64,000 nt of DNA from positions 1 to 64,000 of the forward strand of contig JBLWGC010000047.1 of the NCBI GenBank assembly GCA_048772705.1, written 5' to 3'. This stretch comes from Leidyana gryllorum EB-2025a. Lineage: Eukaryota > Apicomplexa. The notes under the pieces are model-generated. The model had not been told where the DNA came from. It saw only the letters and a program-made list of their open reading frames with translations, and ran no database searches. Below, one piece after another: positions 42,171 to 51,595 of this stretch (position 1 is its first letter; each line of letters begins with the position of its first letter). A program made the position numbers and the translations under genes.

Positions 42171-43884
42171 TCATGACGACGAAGGTGGGGGAGCGTTAGC
42201 CCCAAAAAGCTGATCCAGCTTTCCGTGATCTACACAGGTTACACTGGTTTGTTCAACTGGCCGACTATAGAGGTAGCAGCGGGGTTGAGTGAGGATTCTG
42301 TCTTCTCTCACCAACATGCCCACGAACATTTCCTCCTCTTGCTCAGTCAGTGCAAGCACCACGTGTCCATCCAGAGGCTGCTCGAAGCGCTCCGACTCTT
42401 CCTCTTCGACGGTCCTCCAGAAAGATGTTTGGGGCCAGGCGAACATAGAATTATGAGGGAGTGTCATGCACTCGATTCCAAAGGTTTCCTGTAACCCATC
42501 AATCCGTCGCTCAGGGAACGGTGGACTCGCGGGTGGTCGGAAACATATGATGGTTTTCGAGGATCCGTCCTGCCGACTTTTGAGGAATGACTTTGCGATC
42601 TTCCCTAATTCCCAGTCGCTTCGGACGGTCTCTGCCCGCTGCAAACTGTAGTTCAATGAGGCACCATTGGAAGGACAGGTCGCATTTCCGCCGTTTCCAA
42701 TGTCGTCGCCATCTGTCATGGCTACCCCAGAGATAATGCTCGGATCTTCCACATATTTGTCAAATTCTGACAGGAAGTCTTCCGGCTCACACAACACGAA
42801 CAAGAGCATCGCGCTATTTGATTCAAGCCTATTCAACATATCTCGAGGGTCAGTCACACATTGCAACTGCCCCACGCTCTGTAACTCGGTGAAAGGGTGT
42901 CGGTATCGAGCACTTGTTGATGAGGGTTGAACGTCCAGCTGTCTGAAGGGGAAACAACAAGTCAACAACAAGTGTCTCTATCTCTCTCTTTCGAAACTCA
43001 CTTTAACAGACTGACATATGCATTCGTGTCCAACTGCGTCAGTAGATTCCCAAATTGATGCCCATATACTGTCAGCGGGACTTGGCAAGTCGGCGGCAAC
43101 CGATGCAACAGGGCCAGAATCACATCGCAGAATGAGAGGAAAGTCTGAATCCCAGCAGTTGTCGCCAGATTTGAATCTTTGAAATCTCACCCGTAATGGA
43201 TCGTCCGCTAATAGTAACAAGCGTCCTTTTCTAGACAGCTCTGTTTTCATTAATTCACCCAGAGTCTCGTGTGCTTGTGTATGTGCAGCTCGAACAGCCA
43301 CATCGGCCACGTTGGCGTGCCGATAGTCTCCCGCCCCCAGCACAGTAGGCACTGATCTGAGACTGGCTATCCGGCTTTGTAGCAGGTCGCCATATGCCCC
43401 GTGAGGCACTCCTTCACATCCCACCAGATATGACTCCTCTTGAGCAGAGAATGGCGTTTTGGGCGGAGGTATAGTGGGGCAATGGTACCAAGAAGGCTGT
43501 GCAGGGGAGGGCCTAATTAGCCATACTGCCGCCGTTAAGGTCTTGTCAATGCTGTGTGGCTCGAGTCGAACGGTGGTGTCTGGTGTCAATGCAAGAACTT
43601 CCTCGGCGAGAAAAGCTACCCAATTGATACGAATGTGCCGTGCAGGATGATATGAGCATCGGAAGGCAGTTGGAGCGTATATTGGGACATCTGGGTCCCA
43701 GTGTTGTAGGCCTACGTGTGTGTTTCGTGAATGAAGCAACTCTCTCACAAGGTGACTGACTGTTTATGTATCTGAGATTAGTGATCAGGGCAAAAGCTGG
43801 AGGCTTTAGGGTTGCAGCTTCAGCAGGAGAGGGGTTAACTGCTAGGGTGAAGATGCACTTGTGCCCTCTGAGCTTCTTGAGCAT
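42171..43884 (-). CDS. Conserved-looking protein of unknown function
   Basis: The main exons are 43755-43002 and 42938-42171; the join at 42939-43001 (63 nt, acceptor ACAG) keeps frame. The start is uncertain: no ATG heads the long frame. A first exon of about 26 nt from the ATG at 43884, with a 103-nt intron, would give about 516 residues (MLKKLRGHN start), but the donor is weak. There is no recognised domain, signal peptide or membrane helix. A patterned N-terminal region (HWDPDVPIYAPTAFRC) and a C-terminal region with FGIECMTLPHN suggest a folded soluble protein. The stop lies 9 bp from the ZIP gene stop. Confidence 0.6.
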
Positions 43885-44267
43885 CTCAAAAATATTTTAG
43901 CGTACCCCCACACAATGACGTCCACAAGCACCCATCGACTTATGTCGACGTACCTGGGTGTTAGCGAAGAAACGGAGTCGCCATGGCTAGCCTTAGTTCA
44001 CAATCCGGTGCCCACACTTGGCCACCCAGAAAGTACATTCCGGTTTCCCCCCTTACTACCCCTGCCTACCATACCCGAAGAAAGACAACGCTGAGCTCCT
44101 ACAGTCGGCGTCCAGAAGAGTACTGTCAATGAGCGACAGGCACTACATAATACACTGAATTTCACGCACCGATCAAACGGGTCGGTCGGTTCGGTTTAGG
44201 GTTGTTGGCCGGCGACGAAGTACGTTGCTTGTCAACAAGAAGTTTATGAAGCCTTGTCTCCGTCGAG
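43885..44267. promoter_or_regulatory. Divergent intergenic region
   Basis: 383 bp between the minus-strand unknown gene and the secreted protein at 44268. Contains a GGTCGGTCGG repeat followed by TTTAGGG near 44180-44205. No gene seen. It should include the strong promoter expected for the highly codon-biased gene downstream. Confidence 0.45.
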
Positions 44268-45362
44268 ATGATTCAAAAACAACTTTCATTCTTAGCTCCT
44301 CTTTTTCCTTTGATCATGGTGAACCCTCAGCTGACTCCTGTAGCTCCTGGTGGCGTACTGACCAGTGCAATCAACGGTCGCCAAGCTACATTCGATGTTA
44401 CTGCTGAATACCCCATCAATGCCGTCATTCCGGCCATGTCCGTTCCCTCCCCTCTTATCCCTGGCGATGCCACCCAGTACGCTGTGATTCGCTCCAACGT
44501 CACCGAAGACCAACAAGGGAACTTGGCCAACTCGATGGTCTCTGGCTTCCCGGCCCCCGCCGCGGATCGTGCCAACCACTACCGCTTCGTCTCTCTCTCC
44601 GCTGGAGACTTCATGTGCGGTATCTCGGCCACCGATCTCTTCAAAGAAGGCTGGGGCTTCCGCGGAGCCTTCCTGAACAGCTCCAATGGAGGACTTGTGG
44701 GTCGCGGTTTGCTCAAGGAGGAATTCTGCCCCAGTTTCCACAACCAAGGCAGCGTCGTGGATTGGATCATGGAAGTCAGTGGCAGCAAAGTGTCTGTCTA
44801 TATCCTGCGGGACGGACACCCATGCGGTCCAGCTTTCATCCTGGACTTCACCGGACGTGAAGGAATGATCAGTTCGCTCCGTCCTGCTGTCTCCTTCTCG
44901 GATAGCAACATGGACGTGGCAGTGGTCGCCTTCCAGTCGGCTACACCCAGCTCCGCCTACTACGAACGCTCCGAGACCCCAGTGGACCCCAAGAACCCGC
45001 TTCTGGGAAAATGGGCTGCCAACCTTGCTGAGTGGCAAGGACTCACCTTCCCTGGCCAGTTCGTCATTGAAATCAGCCCCAGGGGAATCCACGCTCGCGT
45101 GATGAACTCCATGAACTTCCCCTGCGAATTTGGCCCTGATGGCTCAGTTCGACGCACTGGAGCTGGCGCCTCTACACGGATGATGCCCATTCCTCCTTTC
45201 GATCAAGCAGAGATGGCCGTCACTGCCTTCCTCAGCGACATCACCAGATATGGTCTTGCTGCTGACGTGCTCTCACTGTTCACTTCCACTGGTACACACA
45301 CTTTCACCCGATTTACGCCCCGAGCTGACCCCGTCACGGAGAATCCCCTTCTGGATCTTTGA
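44268..45362 (+). CDS. Probable secreted protein of unknown family, strongly codon-biased
   Basis: 364 residues, single exon, ATG at 44268. The N-terminus (QLSFLAPLFPLIMVNPQ) is a possible signal peptide. The body has two beta-rich halves: one around DFMCGISATDLFKEGWGF with conserved Cys, and one around NPLLGKWAANLAEWQG with FPCEFGPDG. The latter looks lipocalin- or META-like only superficially. Codons are overwhelmingly C-ending, like the integrin-like genes that follow and unlike the F-box genes, suggesting high expression. It lies immediately upstream of the adhesion cluster on the same strand and may belong to the same secreted programme (inference). Confidence 0.65.
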   Translation: MIQKQLSFLAPLFPLIMVNPQLTPVAPGGVLTSAINGRQATFDVTAEYPINAVIPAMSVPSPLIPGDATQYAVIRSNVTEDQQGNLANSMVSGFPAPAADRANHYRFVSLSAGDFMCGISATDLFKEGWGFRGAFLNSSNGGLVGRGLLKEEFCPSFHNQGSVVDWIMEVSGSKVSVYILRDGHPCGPAFILDFTGREGMISSLRPAVSFSDSNMDVAVVAFQSATPSSAYYERSETPVDPKNPLLGKWAANLAEWQGLTFPGQFVIEISPRGIHARVMNSMNFPCEFGPDGSVRRTGAGASTRMMPIPPFDQAEMAVTAFLSDITRYGLAADVLSLFTSTGTHTFTRFTPRADPVTENPLLDL

Positions 45363-45603
45363 GTGATGTTTGGTGACTCTTTTTGGTCTAGTCAGCTCAA
45401 CTTGAATTTGCCCAAAACCTAACTTCATTTGTCATTATTATAGGTTGAAAGTCGCTACTCCACTTACCAACGACGTCACCCCACTCTGAGATAGAGTGTG
45501 TGCCGAAAGGTCCCAGATCCAGAGACGGGAACCTCTCCCCTCACTAACACTTCAACATTTAAATCAGCCCATTAGTTTAAATCATTTCAAGTCTTCTCTT
45601 TCA

Positions 45604-46950
45604 ATGATCGCTCGTTCCACTTTCTTCTTACTTGGTGCTGTAATTGGCGTCTCTCGGGCCCAGGAGGAAGAATGTTACCTCCCCATCGATGTGATGTTCC
45701 TCCAAGACACCACCGGTTCATTTGAAAAGGATCTCCCGATTGTGGTCGGTCAGATCGACGATATGGTGGCGGCAATCTTAGAACAGAACCCCGAGTCTTA
45801 CTTTGGTGTGGCTGAGTTCAAAGACAAACCCTATTATCCCCTCGGCCAACAGGACTCTGACTTCTGTTACAAACTCAATGGTGCTCTAACGGACTCCGTC
45901 TCGACTTTCAAAGCCGATTACGACAAGCTGTACGCCTCCGGTGGCGGTGATCTTCCAGAAGCTCAGTTCCAGGCGCTGATTGACATTGCTCAGGACTCTA
46001 ATGTCGGATGGCACCCGATTGTCTCCGATACCCGCGCTGGCAATGGTGTTGGTGCTCACGTAGTCATCATGTCCACTGATGCGCCTCCCCATCTACCGGG
46101 CGACATGGCGCTTCTCTCTCAATTTGAGACCGTCCCCCAGGGCCTCCCCGCCAACCTCGGCACTATCAGCAAGCCGGATGTCAACACTTCTTGCCGCAAC
46201 TACGACTACCCGAGCGCAGACCAGATGGCCGCTGCACTGAAGGCGCAAAACATCTATCTGGCTATCCTCACCCCCGCGTGGCAGAACATCACTTCGGCCT
46301 GGGAGTGGGTCAATGAGGATCTCCTCGGACAACCCTCCGACTTCTACCAATACATCGCGGAGGACTCCTCAGATATCATGTCGAGTGTTCTGAAGGTCAT
46401 CAAGGCTGTCACTGAGACAGCGTGTGCTACCACCACTACCACCGCTGGACCCACCACCCCGGCGCCTTCGACCACAACCACCACCACCGCAGCCACCACT
46501 ACGACCCCTACTACCACCACTCCAACCACTACAACCACCACTACGACGACGATCACCACCACTGAGGCTCCGACCACTACGACGACCACCACCACTGAGG
46601 CCCCTACCACCACTACCACCACCACTGAGGCCCCTACCACCACTACCACCACCACTGAGGCCCCTACCACCACTACCACCACCACTGAGGCCCCTACCAC
46701 CACTACGACGACCACCACCACTACGACGACCACCACCACTGAGGCCCCTACCACTACGACGACCACCACCACTGAGGCCCCGACCACTACGACCACGGCG
46801 GAGTCGACTACCGCAACTGAGCCCCCTCACTGCTACGACCCCTGCCCTCCTCACCCGGAGCCGTGCTGCTTCCACCCCGCAATGGTGATTAAGGTCAACA
46901 ACAGACCTCAGAAGTTGGTGATTGACTACGAAGCTCCAGTTGCACACTGA
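45604..46950 (+). CDS. Integrin-beta-I-like (VWA) secreted protein, paralogue 1
   Basis: 448 residues from the ATG at 45604; signal peptide residues 1-19 (STFFLLGAVIGVSRA). The domain matches the integrin beta I-like domain (Pfam Integrin_beta). There is PIDVMFLQDTTGSF with a MIDAS D-x-T-x-S at residues 35-39, then FGVAEFKDKP and SGGGDLPEAQFQALID (position of the integrin SGNLDxPEGG site). STDAPPHLPGD and YDYPSADQMAAALKAQNIYLAILT follow. Next comes a Thr/Pro/Glu-Ala-rich mucin-like stalk of ~125 residues made of TTTTTTEAPT units, then a Cys-rich end (CYDPCPPHPEPCCFHP). There is no transmembrane or GPI signal, so it is probably secreted. Likely binds ligands in a metal-dependent way (inference). 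Confidence 0.9.
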   Translation: MIARSTFFLLGAVIGVSRAQEEECYLPIDVMFLQDTTGSFEKDLPIVVGQIDDMVAAILEQNPESYFGVAEFKDKPYYPLGQQDSDFCYKLNGALTDSVSTFKADYDKLYASGGGDLPEAQFQALIDIAQDSNVGWHPIVSDTRAGNGVGAHVVIMSTDAPPHLPGDMALLSQFETVPQGLPANLGTISKPDVNTSCRNYDYPSADQMAAALKAQNIYLAILTPAWQNITSAWEWVNEDLLGQPSDFYQYIAEDSSDIMSSVLKVIKAVTETACATTTTTAGPTTPAPSTTTTTTAATTTTPTTTTPTTTTTTTTTITTTEAPTTTTTTTTEAPTTTTTTTEAPTTTTTTTEAPTTTTTTTEAPTTTTTTTTTTTTTTTEAPTTTTTTTTEAPTTTTTAESTTATEPPHCYDPCPPHPEPCCFHPAMVIKVNNRPQKLVIDYEAPVAH

Positions 46951-47203
46951 GGTGTATTAGTTTAAGTGACCGTTTCAACTACCAAAGACAGACATTGAGT
47001 AGAATAATACAACTAAGTAGCAAAGCAGCCGATCTCGGTAGAAACCAGACGACACTGAAGTCCGGTAGAAACCAGACGACACTAAAGAGACGCCACTGAG
47101 GGGAGACAGCTCTGGTGCCAGGTGGCCCAGCTGAATCATTCAGAATTCCATCTCATCAGATTTACATCTCTCACTAGTTTTAAGCTCACTCTCCTCTCTG
47201 TCA

Positions 47204-48424
47204 ATGCGACTCTCTACCCACCTCTATGTTGTAGCTGCCGTCATCGGAGCTCATGCACAAGAAGAGGAGTGTTACCTCCCCATCGATGTGATGTTCCTCC
47301 AAGACACCACCGGTTCATTTGAAAAGGATCTCCCGATTGTGGTCGGTCAGATCGACGATATGGTGGCGGCAATCTTAGAACAGAACCCCGAGTCTTACTT
47401 TGGTGTGGCTGAGTTCAAAGACAAACCCTATTATCCCCTCGGCCAACAGGACTCTGACTTCTGTTACAAACTCAATGGTGCTCTAACGGACTCCGTCTCG
47501 ACTTTCAAAGCCGATTACGACAAACTGTACGCCTCCGGTGGCGGTGATCTTCCAGAAGCTCAGTTCCAGGCGCTGATTGACATTGCTCAGGACTCTAATG
47601 TCGGATGGCACCCGATTGTCTCCGATACCCGCGCTGGCAATGGTGTTGGTGCTCACGTAGTCATCATGTCCACTGATGCGCCTCCCCATCTACCGGGCGA
47701 CATGGCGCTTCTCTCTCAATTTGAGACCGTCCCCCAGGGCCTCCCCGCCAACCTCGGCACTATCAGCAAGCCGGATGTCAACACTTCTTGCCGCAACTAC
47801 GACTACCCGAGTGCAGACCAGATGGCCGCTGCACTGAAGGCGCAGAACATCTATCTGGCTATCCTCACCCCCGCGTGGCAGAACATCACTTCGGCCTGGG
47901 AGTGGGTCAATGAGGATCTCCTCGGACAACCCTCCGACTTCTACCAATACATCGCGGAGGACTCCTCAGATATCATGTCGAGTGTTCTGAAGGTCATCAA
48001 GGCTGTCACTGAGACAGCGTGTGCTACCACCACTACCACCGCTGGACCCACCACCCCGGCGCCTTCGACCACAACCACCACCACCACTACGACCCCTACC
48101 ACCACCACCCCAACCACTACAACGACAACGACAACGACCACCACTGAGGCCCCTACCACTACCACAACGAGCACCACTGAGGCCCCTACCACCACAACGA
48201 CCACCACCGCAGCGACAACGACTACGACGTCCACCACTGAGGCCCCTACCACCACTACGACTACAACTGCCGCCGAGTCAACAACCGCAACTGAGCCCCC
48301 TCACTGCTACGATCCCTGTCCTCCTCACCCGGAGCCGTGCTGCTTCCACCCTGCAATGGTGATTAAGGTCAACAACAGACCTCAGAAGTTGGTGATCGAC
48401 TACGAAGCTCCAGTTTCGCATTAA
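47204..48424 (+). CDS. Integrin-beta-I-like (VWA) secreted protein, paralogue 2
   Basis: 406 residues; signal peptide STHLYVVAAVIGAHA. From EEECYLPIDVMF through VIKAVTETACA the protein is identical to paralogue 1 as read by eye, and its DNA differs at only a few silent positions. The Thr-rich stalk is shorter (~80 residues), with TTEAP and TTAATT units in a different order. The Cys-rich C-terminus (PCPPHPEPCCFHPAMVI) is the same. Signal-peptide DNA and the upstream region are unrelated to paralogue 1, so identity is confined to the mature-domain block, a gene-conversion pattern. Confidence 0.9.
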   Translation: MRLSTHLYVVAAVIGAHAQEEECYLPIDVMFLQDTTGSFEKDLPIVVGQIDDMVAAILEQNPESYFGVAEFKDKPYYPLGQQDSDFCYKLNGALTDSVSTFKADYDKLYASGGGDLPEAQFQALIDIAQDSNVGWHPIVSDTRAGNGVGAHVVIMSTDAPPHLPGDMALLSQFETVPQGLPANLGTISKPDVNTSCRNYDYPSADQMAAALKAQNIYLAILTPAWQNITSAWEWVNEDLLGQPSDFYQYIAEDSSDIMSSVLKVIKAVTETACATTTTTAGPTTPAPSTTTTTTTTTPTTTTPTTTTTTTTTTTEAPTTTTTSTTEAPTTTTTTTAATTTTTSTTEAPTTTTTTTAAESTTATEPPHCYDPCPPHPEPCCFHPAMVIKVNNRPQKLVIDYEAPVSH

Positions 48425-48637
48425 ATGAAATTTAGATTAGTGCAAGTTAGAAGAACGCAGAGACCTTTACATCTTCACTGTAATGAGCGGACATTTGAAT
48501 CTGCCGAATTGGCAATCAGTTGTCAGAAAGGAGACTGTCGCCAGGGGAGACAGGGAGTCATCCTAGATAGGGCCACATTATTATTGTATTCAGCCTGCTC
48601 CTTCTCTTCTTTCCTCTTGTTCTCTCACGTGACAAAG

Positions 48638-49804
48638 ATGAAGTTCTCCAGACCTCTTATCCTTACCGCAGTCTTGACTCTCAATGGACGTGCTGAGGAA
48701 GAGTGTTACCTCCCCATTGATGTGATGTTCCTTCAAGACACCACCGGTTCATTTGAAAAGGATCTCCCGATTGTGGTCGGTCAGATTGACGATATGGTGG
48801 CGGCAATCTTGGAACAGAACCCCGAGTCTTACTTTGGTGTGGCTGAGTTCAAAGACAAACCCTATTATCCCCTCGGCCAACAGGACTCTGACTTCTGTTA
48901 CAAACTCAATGGTGCGCTGACTGGCGAAGTTGCTACTTTCAAAGCCGATTACGACAAGCTGTACGCGTCCGGTGGCGGTGATCTCCCCGAGGCTCAATTC
49001 CAGGCTCTGATTGACATTGCTCAGGACCCCACTGTCGGATGGCACCCGATTGTCTCCGATACCCGCGCTGGCAATGGTGTTGGTGCTCACGTAGTCATCA
49101 TGTCCACTGATGCGCCTCCCCATCTACCGGGCGACATGGCGCTTCTCTCTCAATTTGAGACCGTCCCCCAGGGCCTCCCCGCCAACCTCGGCACTATCAG
49201 CAAGCCGGATGTCAACACTTCTTGCCGCAACTACGACTACCCGAGTGCAGACCAGATGGCCGCTGCACTGAAGGCGCAGAACATCTATCTGGCTATCCTC
49301 ACCCCCGCGTGGCAGAACATCACTTCGGCCTGGGAGTGGGTCAATGAGGATCTCCTCGGACAACCCTCCGACTTCTACCAATACATCGCGGAGGACTCCT
49401 CAGATATCATGTCGAGTGTTCTGAAGGTCATCAAGGCTGTCACTGAAACAGCGTGTGCTACCACCACTACCACCGCTGGACCCACCACCCCGGCGCCTTC
49501 GACCACAACCACCACCACCGCAACGACAACGGTAGCTCCGACCACCACCACTGCAACTACGACCACCACTGAGGCTCCAACCACTACTTCCACCACCACC
49601 ACAGCGACAACGACAAGTGCTGTGACCACTACCACCAGTACAGTGGCAAGCTCAACAACCACTACACAGGCTGAGTGCCACAACCCCTGTCCCCCTCATC
49701 CCGAGCCCTGCTGCCCGCATCCTCAGGACTGCTGTCCCGCCATGGTGGTCAAGATTGGGGAACGGGCCCAGAAGGTTCTGATTGATTATAAAGATGAACA
49801 ATGA
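48638..49804 (+). CDS. Integrin-beta-I-like (VWA) secreted protein, paralogue 3
   Basis: 388 residues from the ATG at 48638, which starts a signal peptide (KFSRPLILTAVLTLNGRA). The open frame reaches an earlier ATG at 48425, directly after the stop of paralogue 2, but that would bury the signal peptide. MIDAS and other domain motifs are as in paralogue 1. The domain differs in a short block (GALTGEVATFKADYD and AQDPTVGWHP). The stalk is the shortest (~65 residues), with TTVAPTTTT and SAVTTTTSTV, and the C-terminus is more divergent with an extra Cys pair (HPQDCCPAMVVKIGE). Confidence 0.9.
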   Translation: MKFSRPLILTAVLTLNGRAEEECYLPIDVMFLQDTTGSFEKDLPIVVGQIDDMVAAILEQNPESYFGVAEFKDKPYYPLGQQDSDFCYKLNGALTGEVATFKADYDKLYASGGGDLPEAQFQALIDIAQDPTVGWHPIVSDTRAGNGVGAHVVIMSTDAPPHLPGDMALLSQFETVPQGLPANLGTISKPDVNTSCRNYDYPSADQMAAALKAQNIYLAILTPAWQNITSAWEWVNEDLLGQPSDFYQYIAEDSSDIMSSVLKVIKAVTETACATTTTTAGPTTPAPSTTTTTTATTTVAPTTTTATTTTTEAPTTTSTTTTATTTSAVTTTTSTVASSTTTTQAECHNPCPPHPEPCCPHPQDCCPAMVVKIGERAQKVLIDYKDEQ

Positions 49805-50001
49805 ATTGTTTAGATAGCAAGACTTGAAATGTTAGTTAAGAAACTGAGAACCAGATCGAAAGATGCTTCTGTTCCGAGTCGTGAAGCGGCTCGAATGGTC
49901 AATAATGATATGTTTGGGGCCAGAGACGGTGGATCATCAATCTGACGCTGTAGACGAAAAGTAATAGATCACTACTTCTCTTGTGCATTTGACGTCAGAA
50001 G

Positions 50002-51342
50002 ATGAAGCTGGGCAACTTGTCTCTCGTCTGCGCTCTTTGCGTCGCCCATGCACAAGAAGAAGAATGTTACCTCCCCATCGATGTGATGTTCCTCCAAGAC
50101 ACCACCGGTTCATTTGAAAAGGATCTCCCGATTGTGGTCGGTCAGATCGACGATATGGTGGCGGCAATCTTAGAACAGAACCCCGAGTCTTACTTTGGTG
50201 TGGCTGAGTTCAAAGACAAACCCTATTATCCCCTCGGCCAACAGGGCTCTGACTTCTGTTACAAACTCAATGGTGCTCTAACGGACTCCGTCTCGACTTT
50301 CAAAGCCGATTACGACAAGCTGTACGCCTCCGGTGGCGGTGATCTTCCAGAAGCTCAGTTCCAGGCGCTGATTGACATTGCTCAGGACTCTAATGTCGGA
50401 TGGCACCCGATTGTCTCCGATACCCGCGCTGGCAATGGTGTTGGTGCTCACGTAGTCATCATGTCCACTGATGCGCCTCCGCATCTGCCGGGCGACATGG
50501 GACGGCTCTCTCAGTACGATACGGTTCCCCAAGATCTTCCAGATAACCTCGGCACTATCAGTCAGCCAGATGTCAACACCTCCTGTCGCGACTACGACTA
50601 CCCAAGTGCAATGCAAATGGCCAACGCGTTGAAGGCGCAGAACATCTATCTGGCCATCCTCACCCCCGCGTGGCAGAACATCACTTCGGCCTGGGAGTGG
50701 GTCAATGAGGATCTCCTCGAACAACCCTCCGACTTCTACCAATACATCGCGGAGGACTCCTCGGATATCATGTCGAGTGTTCTGAAGGTCATCAAGGCTG
50801 TCACTGAGACAGCCTGTGCTACCACCACTACCACCGCTGGACCCACCACCCCGGCGCCTTCGACCACAACCACTACCACCGCAGCCACCACTACGACAGC
50901 CACCACTACGACCCCGACCACTACAGCGACCACTACAACGACCCCAACCACTACAACGACAACCACCACCACTGAGGCCCCTAACACCACTACGACCACC
51001 ACCACCCCCGCAGCGACAACGACCACCACGACTGAGGCCCCGACCACTACCACAACGACCACCCCTACCACTACGACCACTACCACCGCCGCAGCGACAA
51101 CGACTACGACTACCACGACTGAGGCCCCTACCACCACTGAGGCCCCTACCACCACTACGACCACCCCTCAGCCCACTACGACTACAACTGCCGAGTCAAC
51201 AACCGCAACTGAGCCCCCTCACTGCTACGATCCCTGTCCTCCTCACCCGGAGCCGTGCTGCTTCCACCCTGCAATGGTGATTAAGGTCAACAACAGACCT
51301 CAGAAGTTGGTGATCGACTACGAGGCGCCCGTCTCAGCATGA
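50002..51342 (+). CDS. Integrin-beta-I-like (VWA) secreted protein, paralogue 4
   Basis: 446 residues; signal peptide KLGNLSLVCALCVAHA. The first ~60% of the domain is almost identical to paralogue 1 (one D-to-G change in QQGSDF). A central block then diverges: GRLSQYDTVPQDLPDNLGTISQ and RDYDYPSAMQMANALKAQ. Identity resumes from NIYLAILTPAWQ. The divergent block is closer to paralogue 5 in places (YDTVPQ). The stalk is ~130 residues of Thr-rich repeats and the Cys-rich C-terminus is as in paralogues 1 and 2. The mosaic suggests partial gene conversion. Confidence 0.9.
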   Translation: MKLGNLSLVCALCVAHAQEEECYLPIDVMFLQDTTGSFEKDLPIVVGQIDDMVAAILEQNPESYFGVAEFKDKPYYPLGQQGSDFCYKLNGALTDSVSTFKADYDKLYASGGGDLPEAQFQALIDIAQDSNVGWHPIVSDTRAGNGVGAHVVIMSTDAPPHLPGDMGRLSQYDTVPQDLPDNLGTISQPDVNTSCRDYDYPSAMQMANALKAQNIYLAILTPAWQNITSAWEWVNEDLLEQPSDFYQYIAEDSSDIMSSVLKVIKAVTETACATTTTTAGPTTPAPSTTTTTTAATTTTATTTTPTTTATTTTTPTTTTTTTTTEAPNTTTTTTTPAATTTTTTEAPTTTTTTTPTTTTTTTAAATTTTTTTTEAPTTTEAPTTTTTTPQPTTTTTAESTTATEPPHCYDPCPPHPEPCCFHPAMVIKVNNRPQKLVIDYEAPVSA

Positions 51343-51595
51343 AGTCTGTCAATTGAAAAGAAGTTCTGTTCGGATTAGCTTAGTAGATCAAAAAGATGTA
51401 TAGTTTGAACAAACAACGCACAACTGAAATGTGTAGATGAAATCTCTGGGAACGTGACTCGCCTTACACTGGGCTGATCTAAGTTTGGGGCATCCCTGAC
51501 ACACAAAACTGCCCGAGTGGTTGTCAAGAATTTGAGGCAAGAATTCGTCTACTTCTTTCAAGTGTTCTTTTTAAGTTTCAATCTCTTTGTACACG

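Noticed and set aside
44185-44210. Telomere-like TTTAGGG
   Set aside because: A single unit next to GGTCGG repeats, with no array; chance occurrence.
46344-46947. Long open frames on both strands across the Thr-rich stalks (poly-Val, Gly/Arg-rich and Pro-rich frames)
   Set aside because: They are shadow frames of the ACC/ACT triplet repeat. They have no start context or homologue, and the same pattern recurs in each paralogue.
48425-48637. N-terminal extension of integrin-like paralogue 3 from the ATG at 48425
   Set aside because: It would place 71 non-homologous residues before the signal peptide; all paralogues start directly at their signal peptide.
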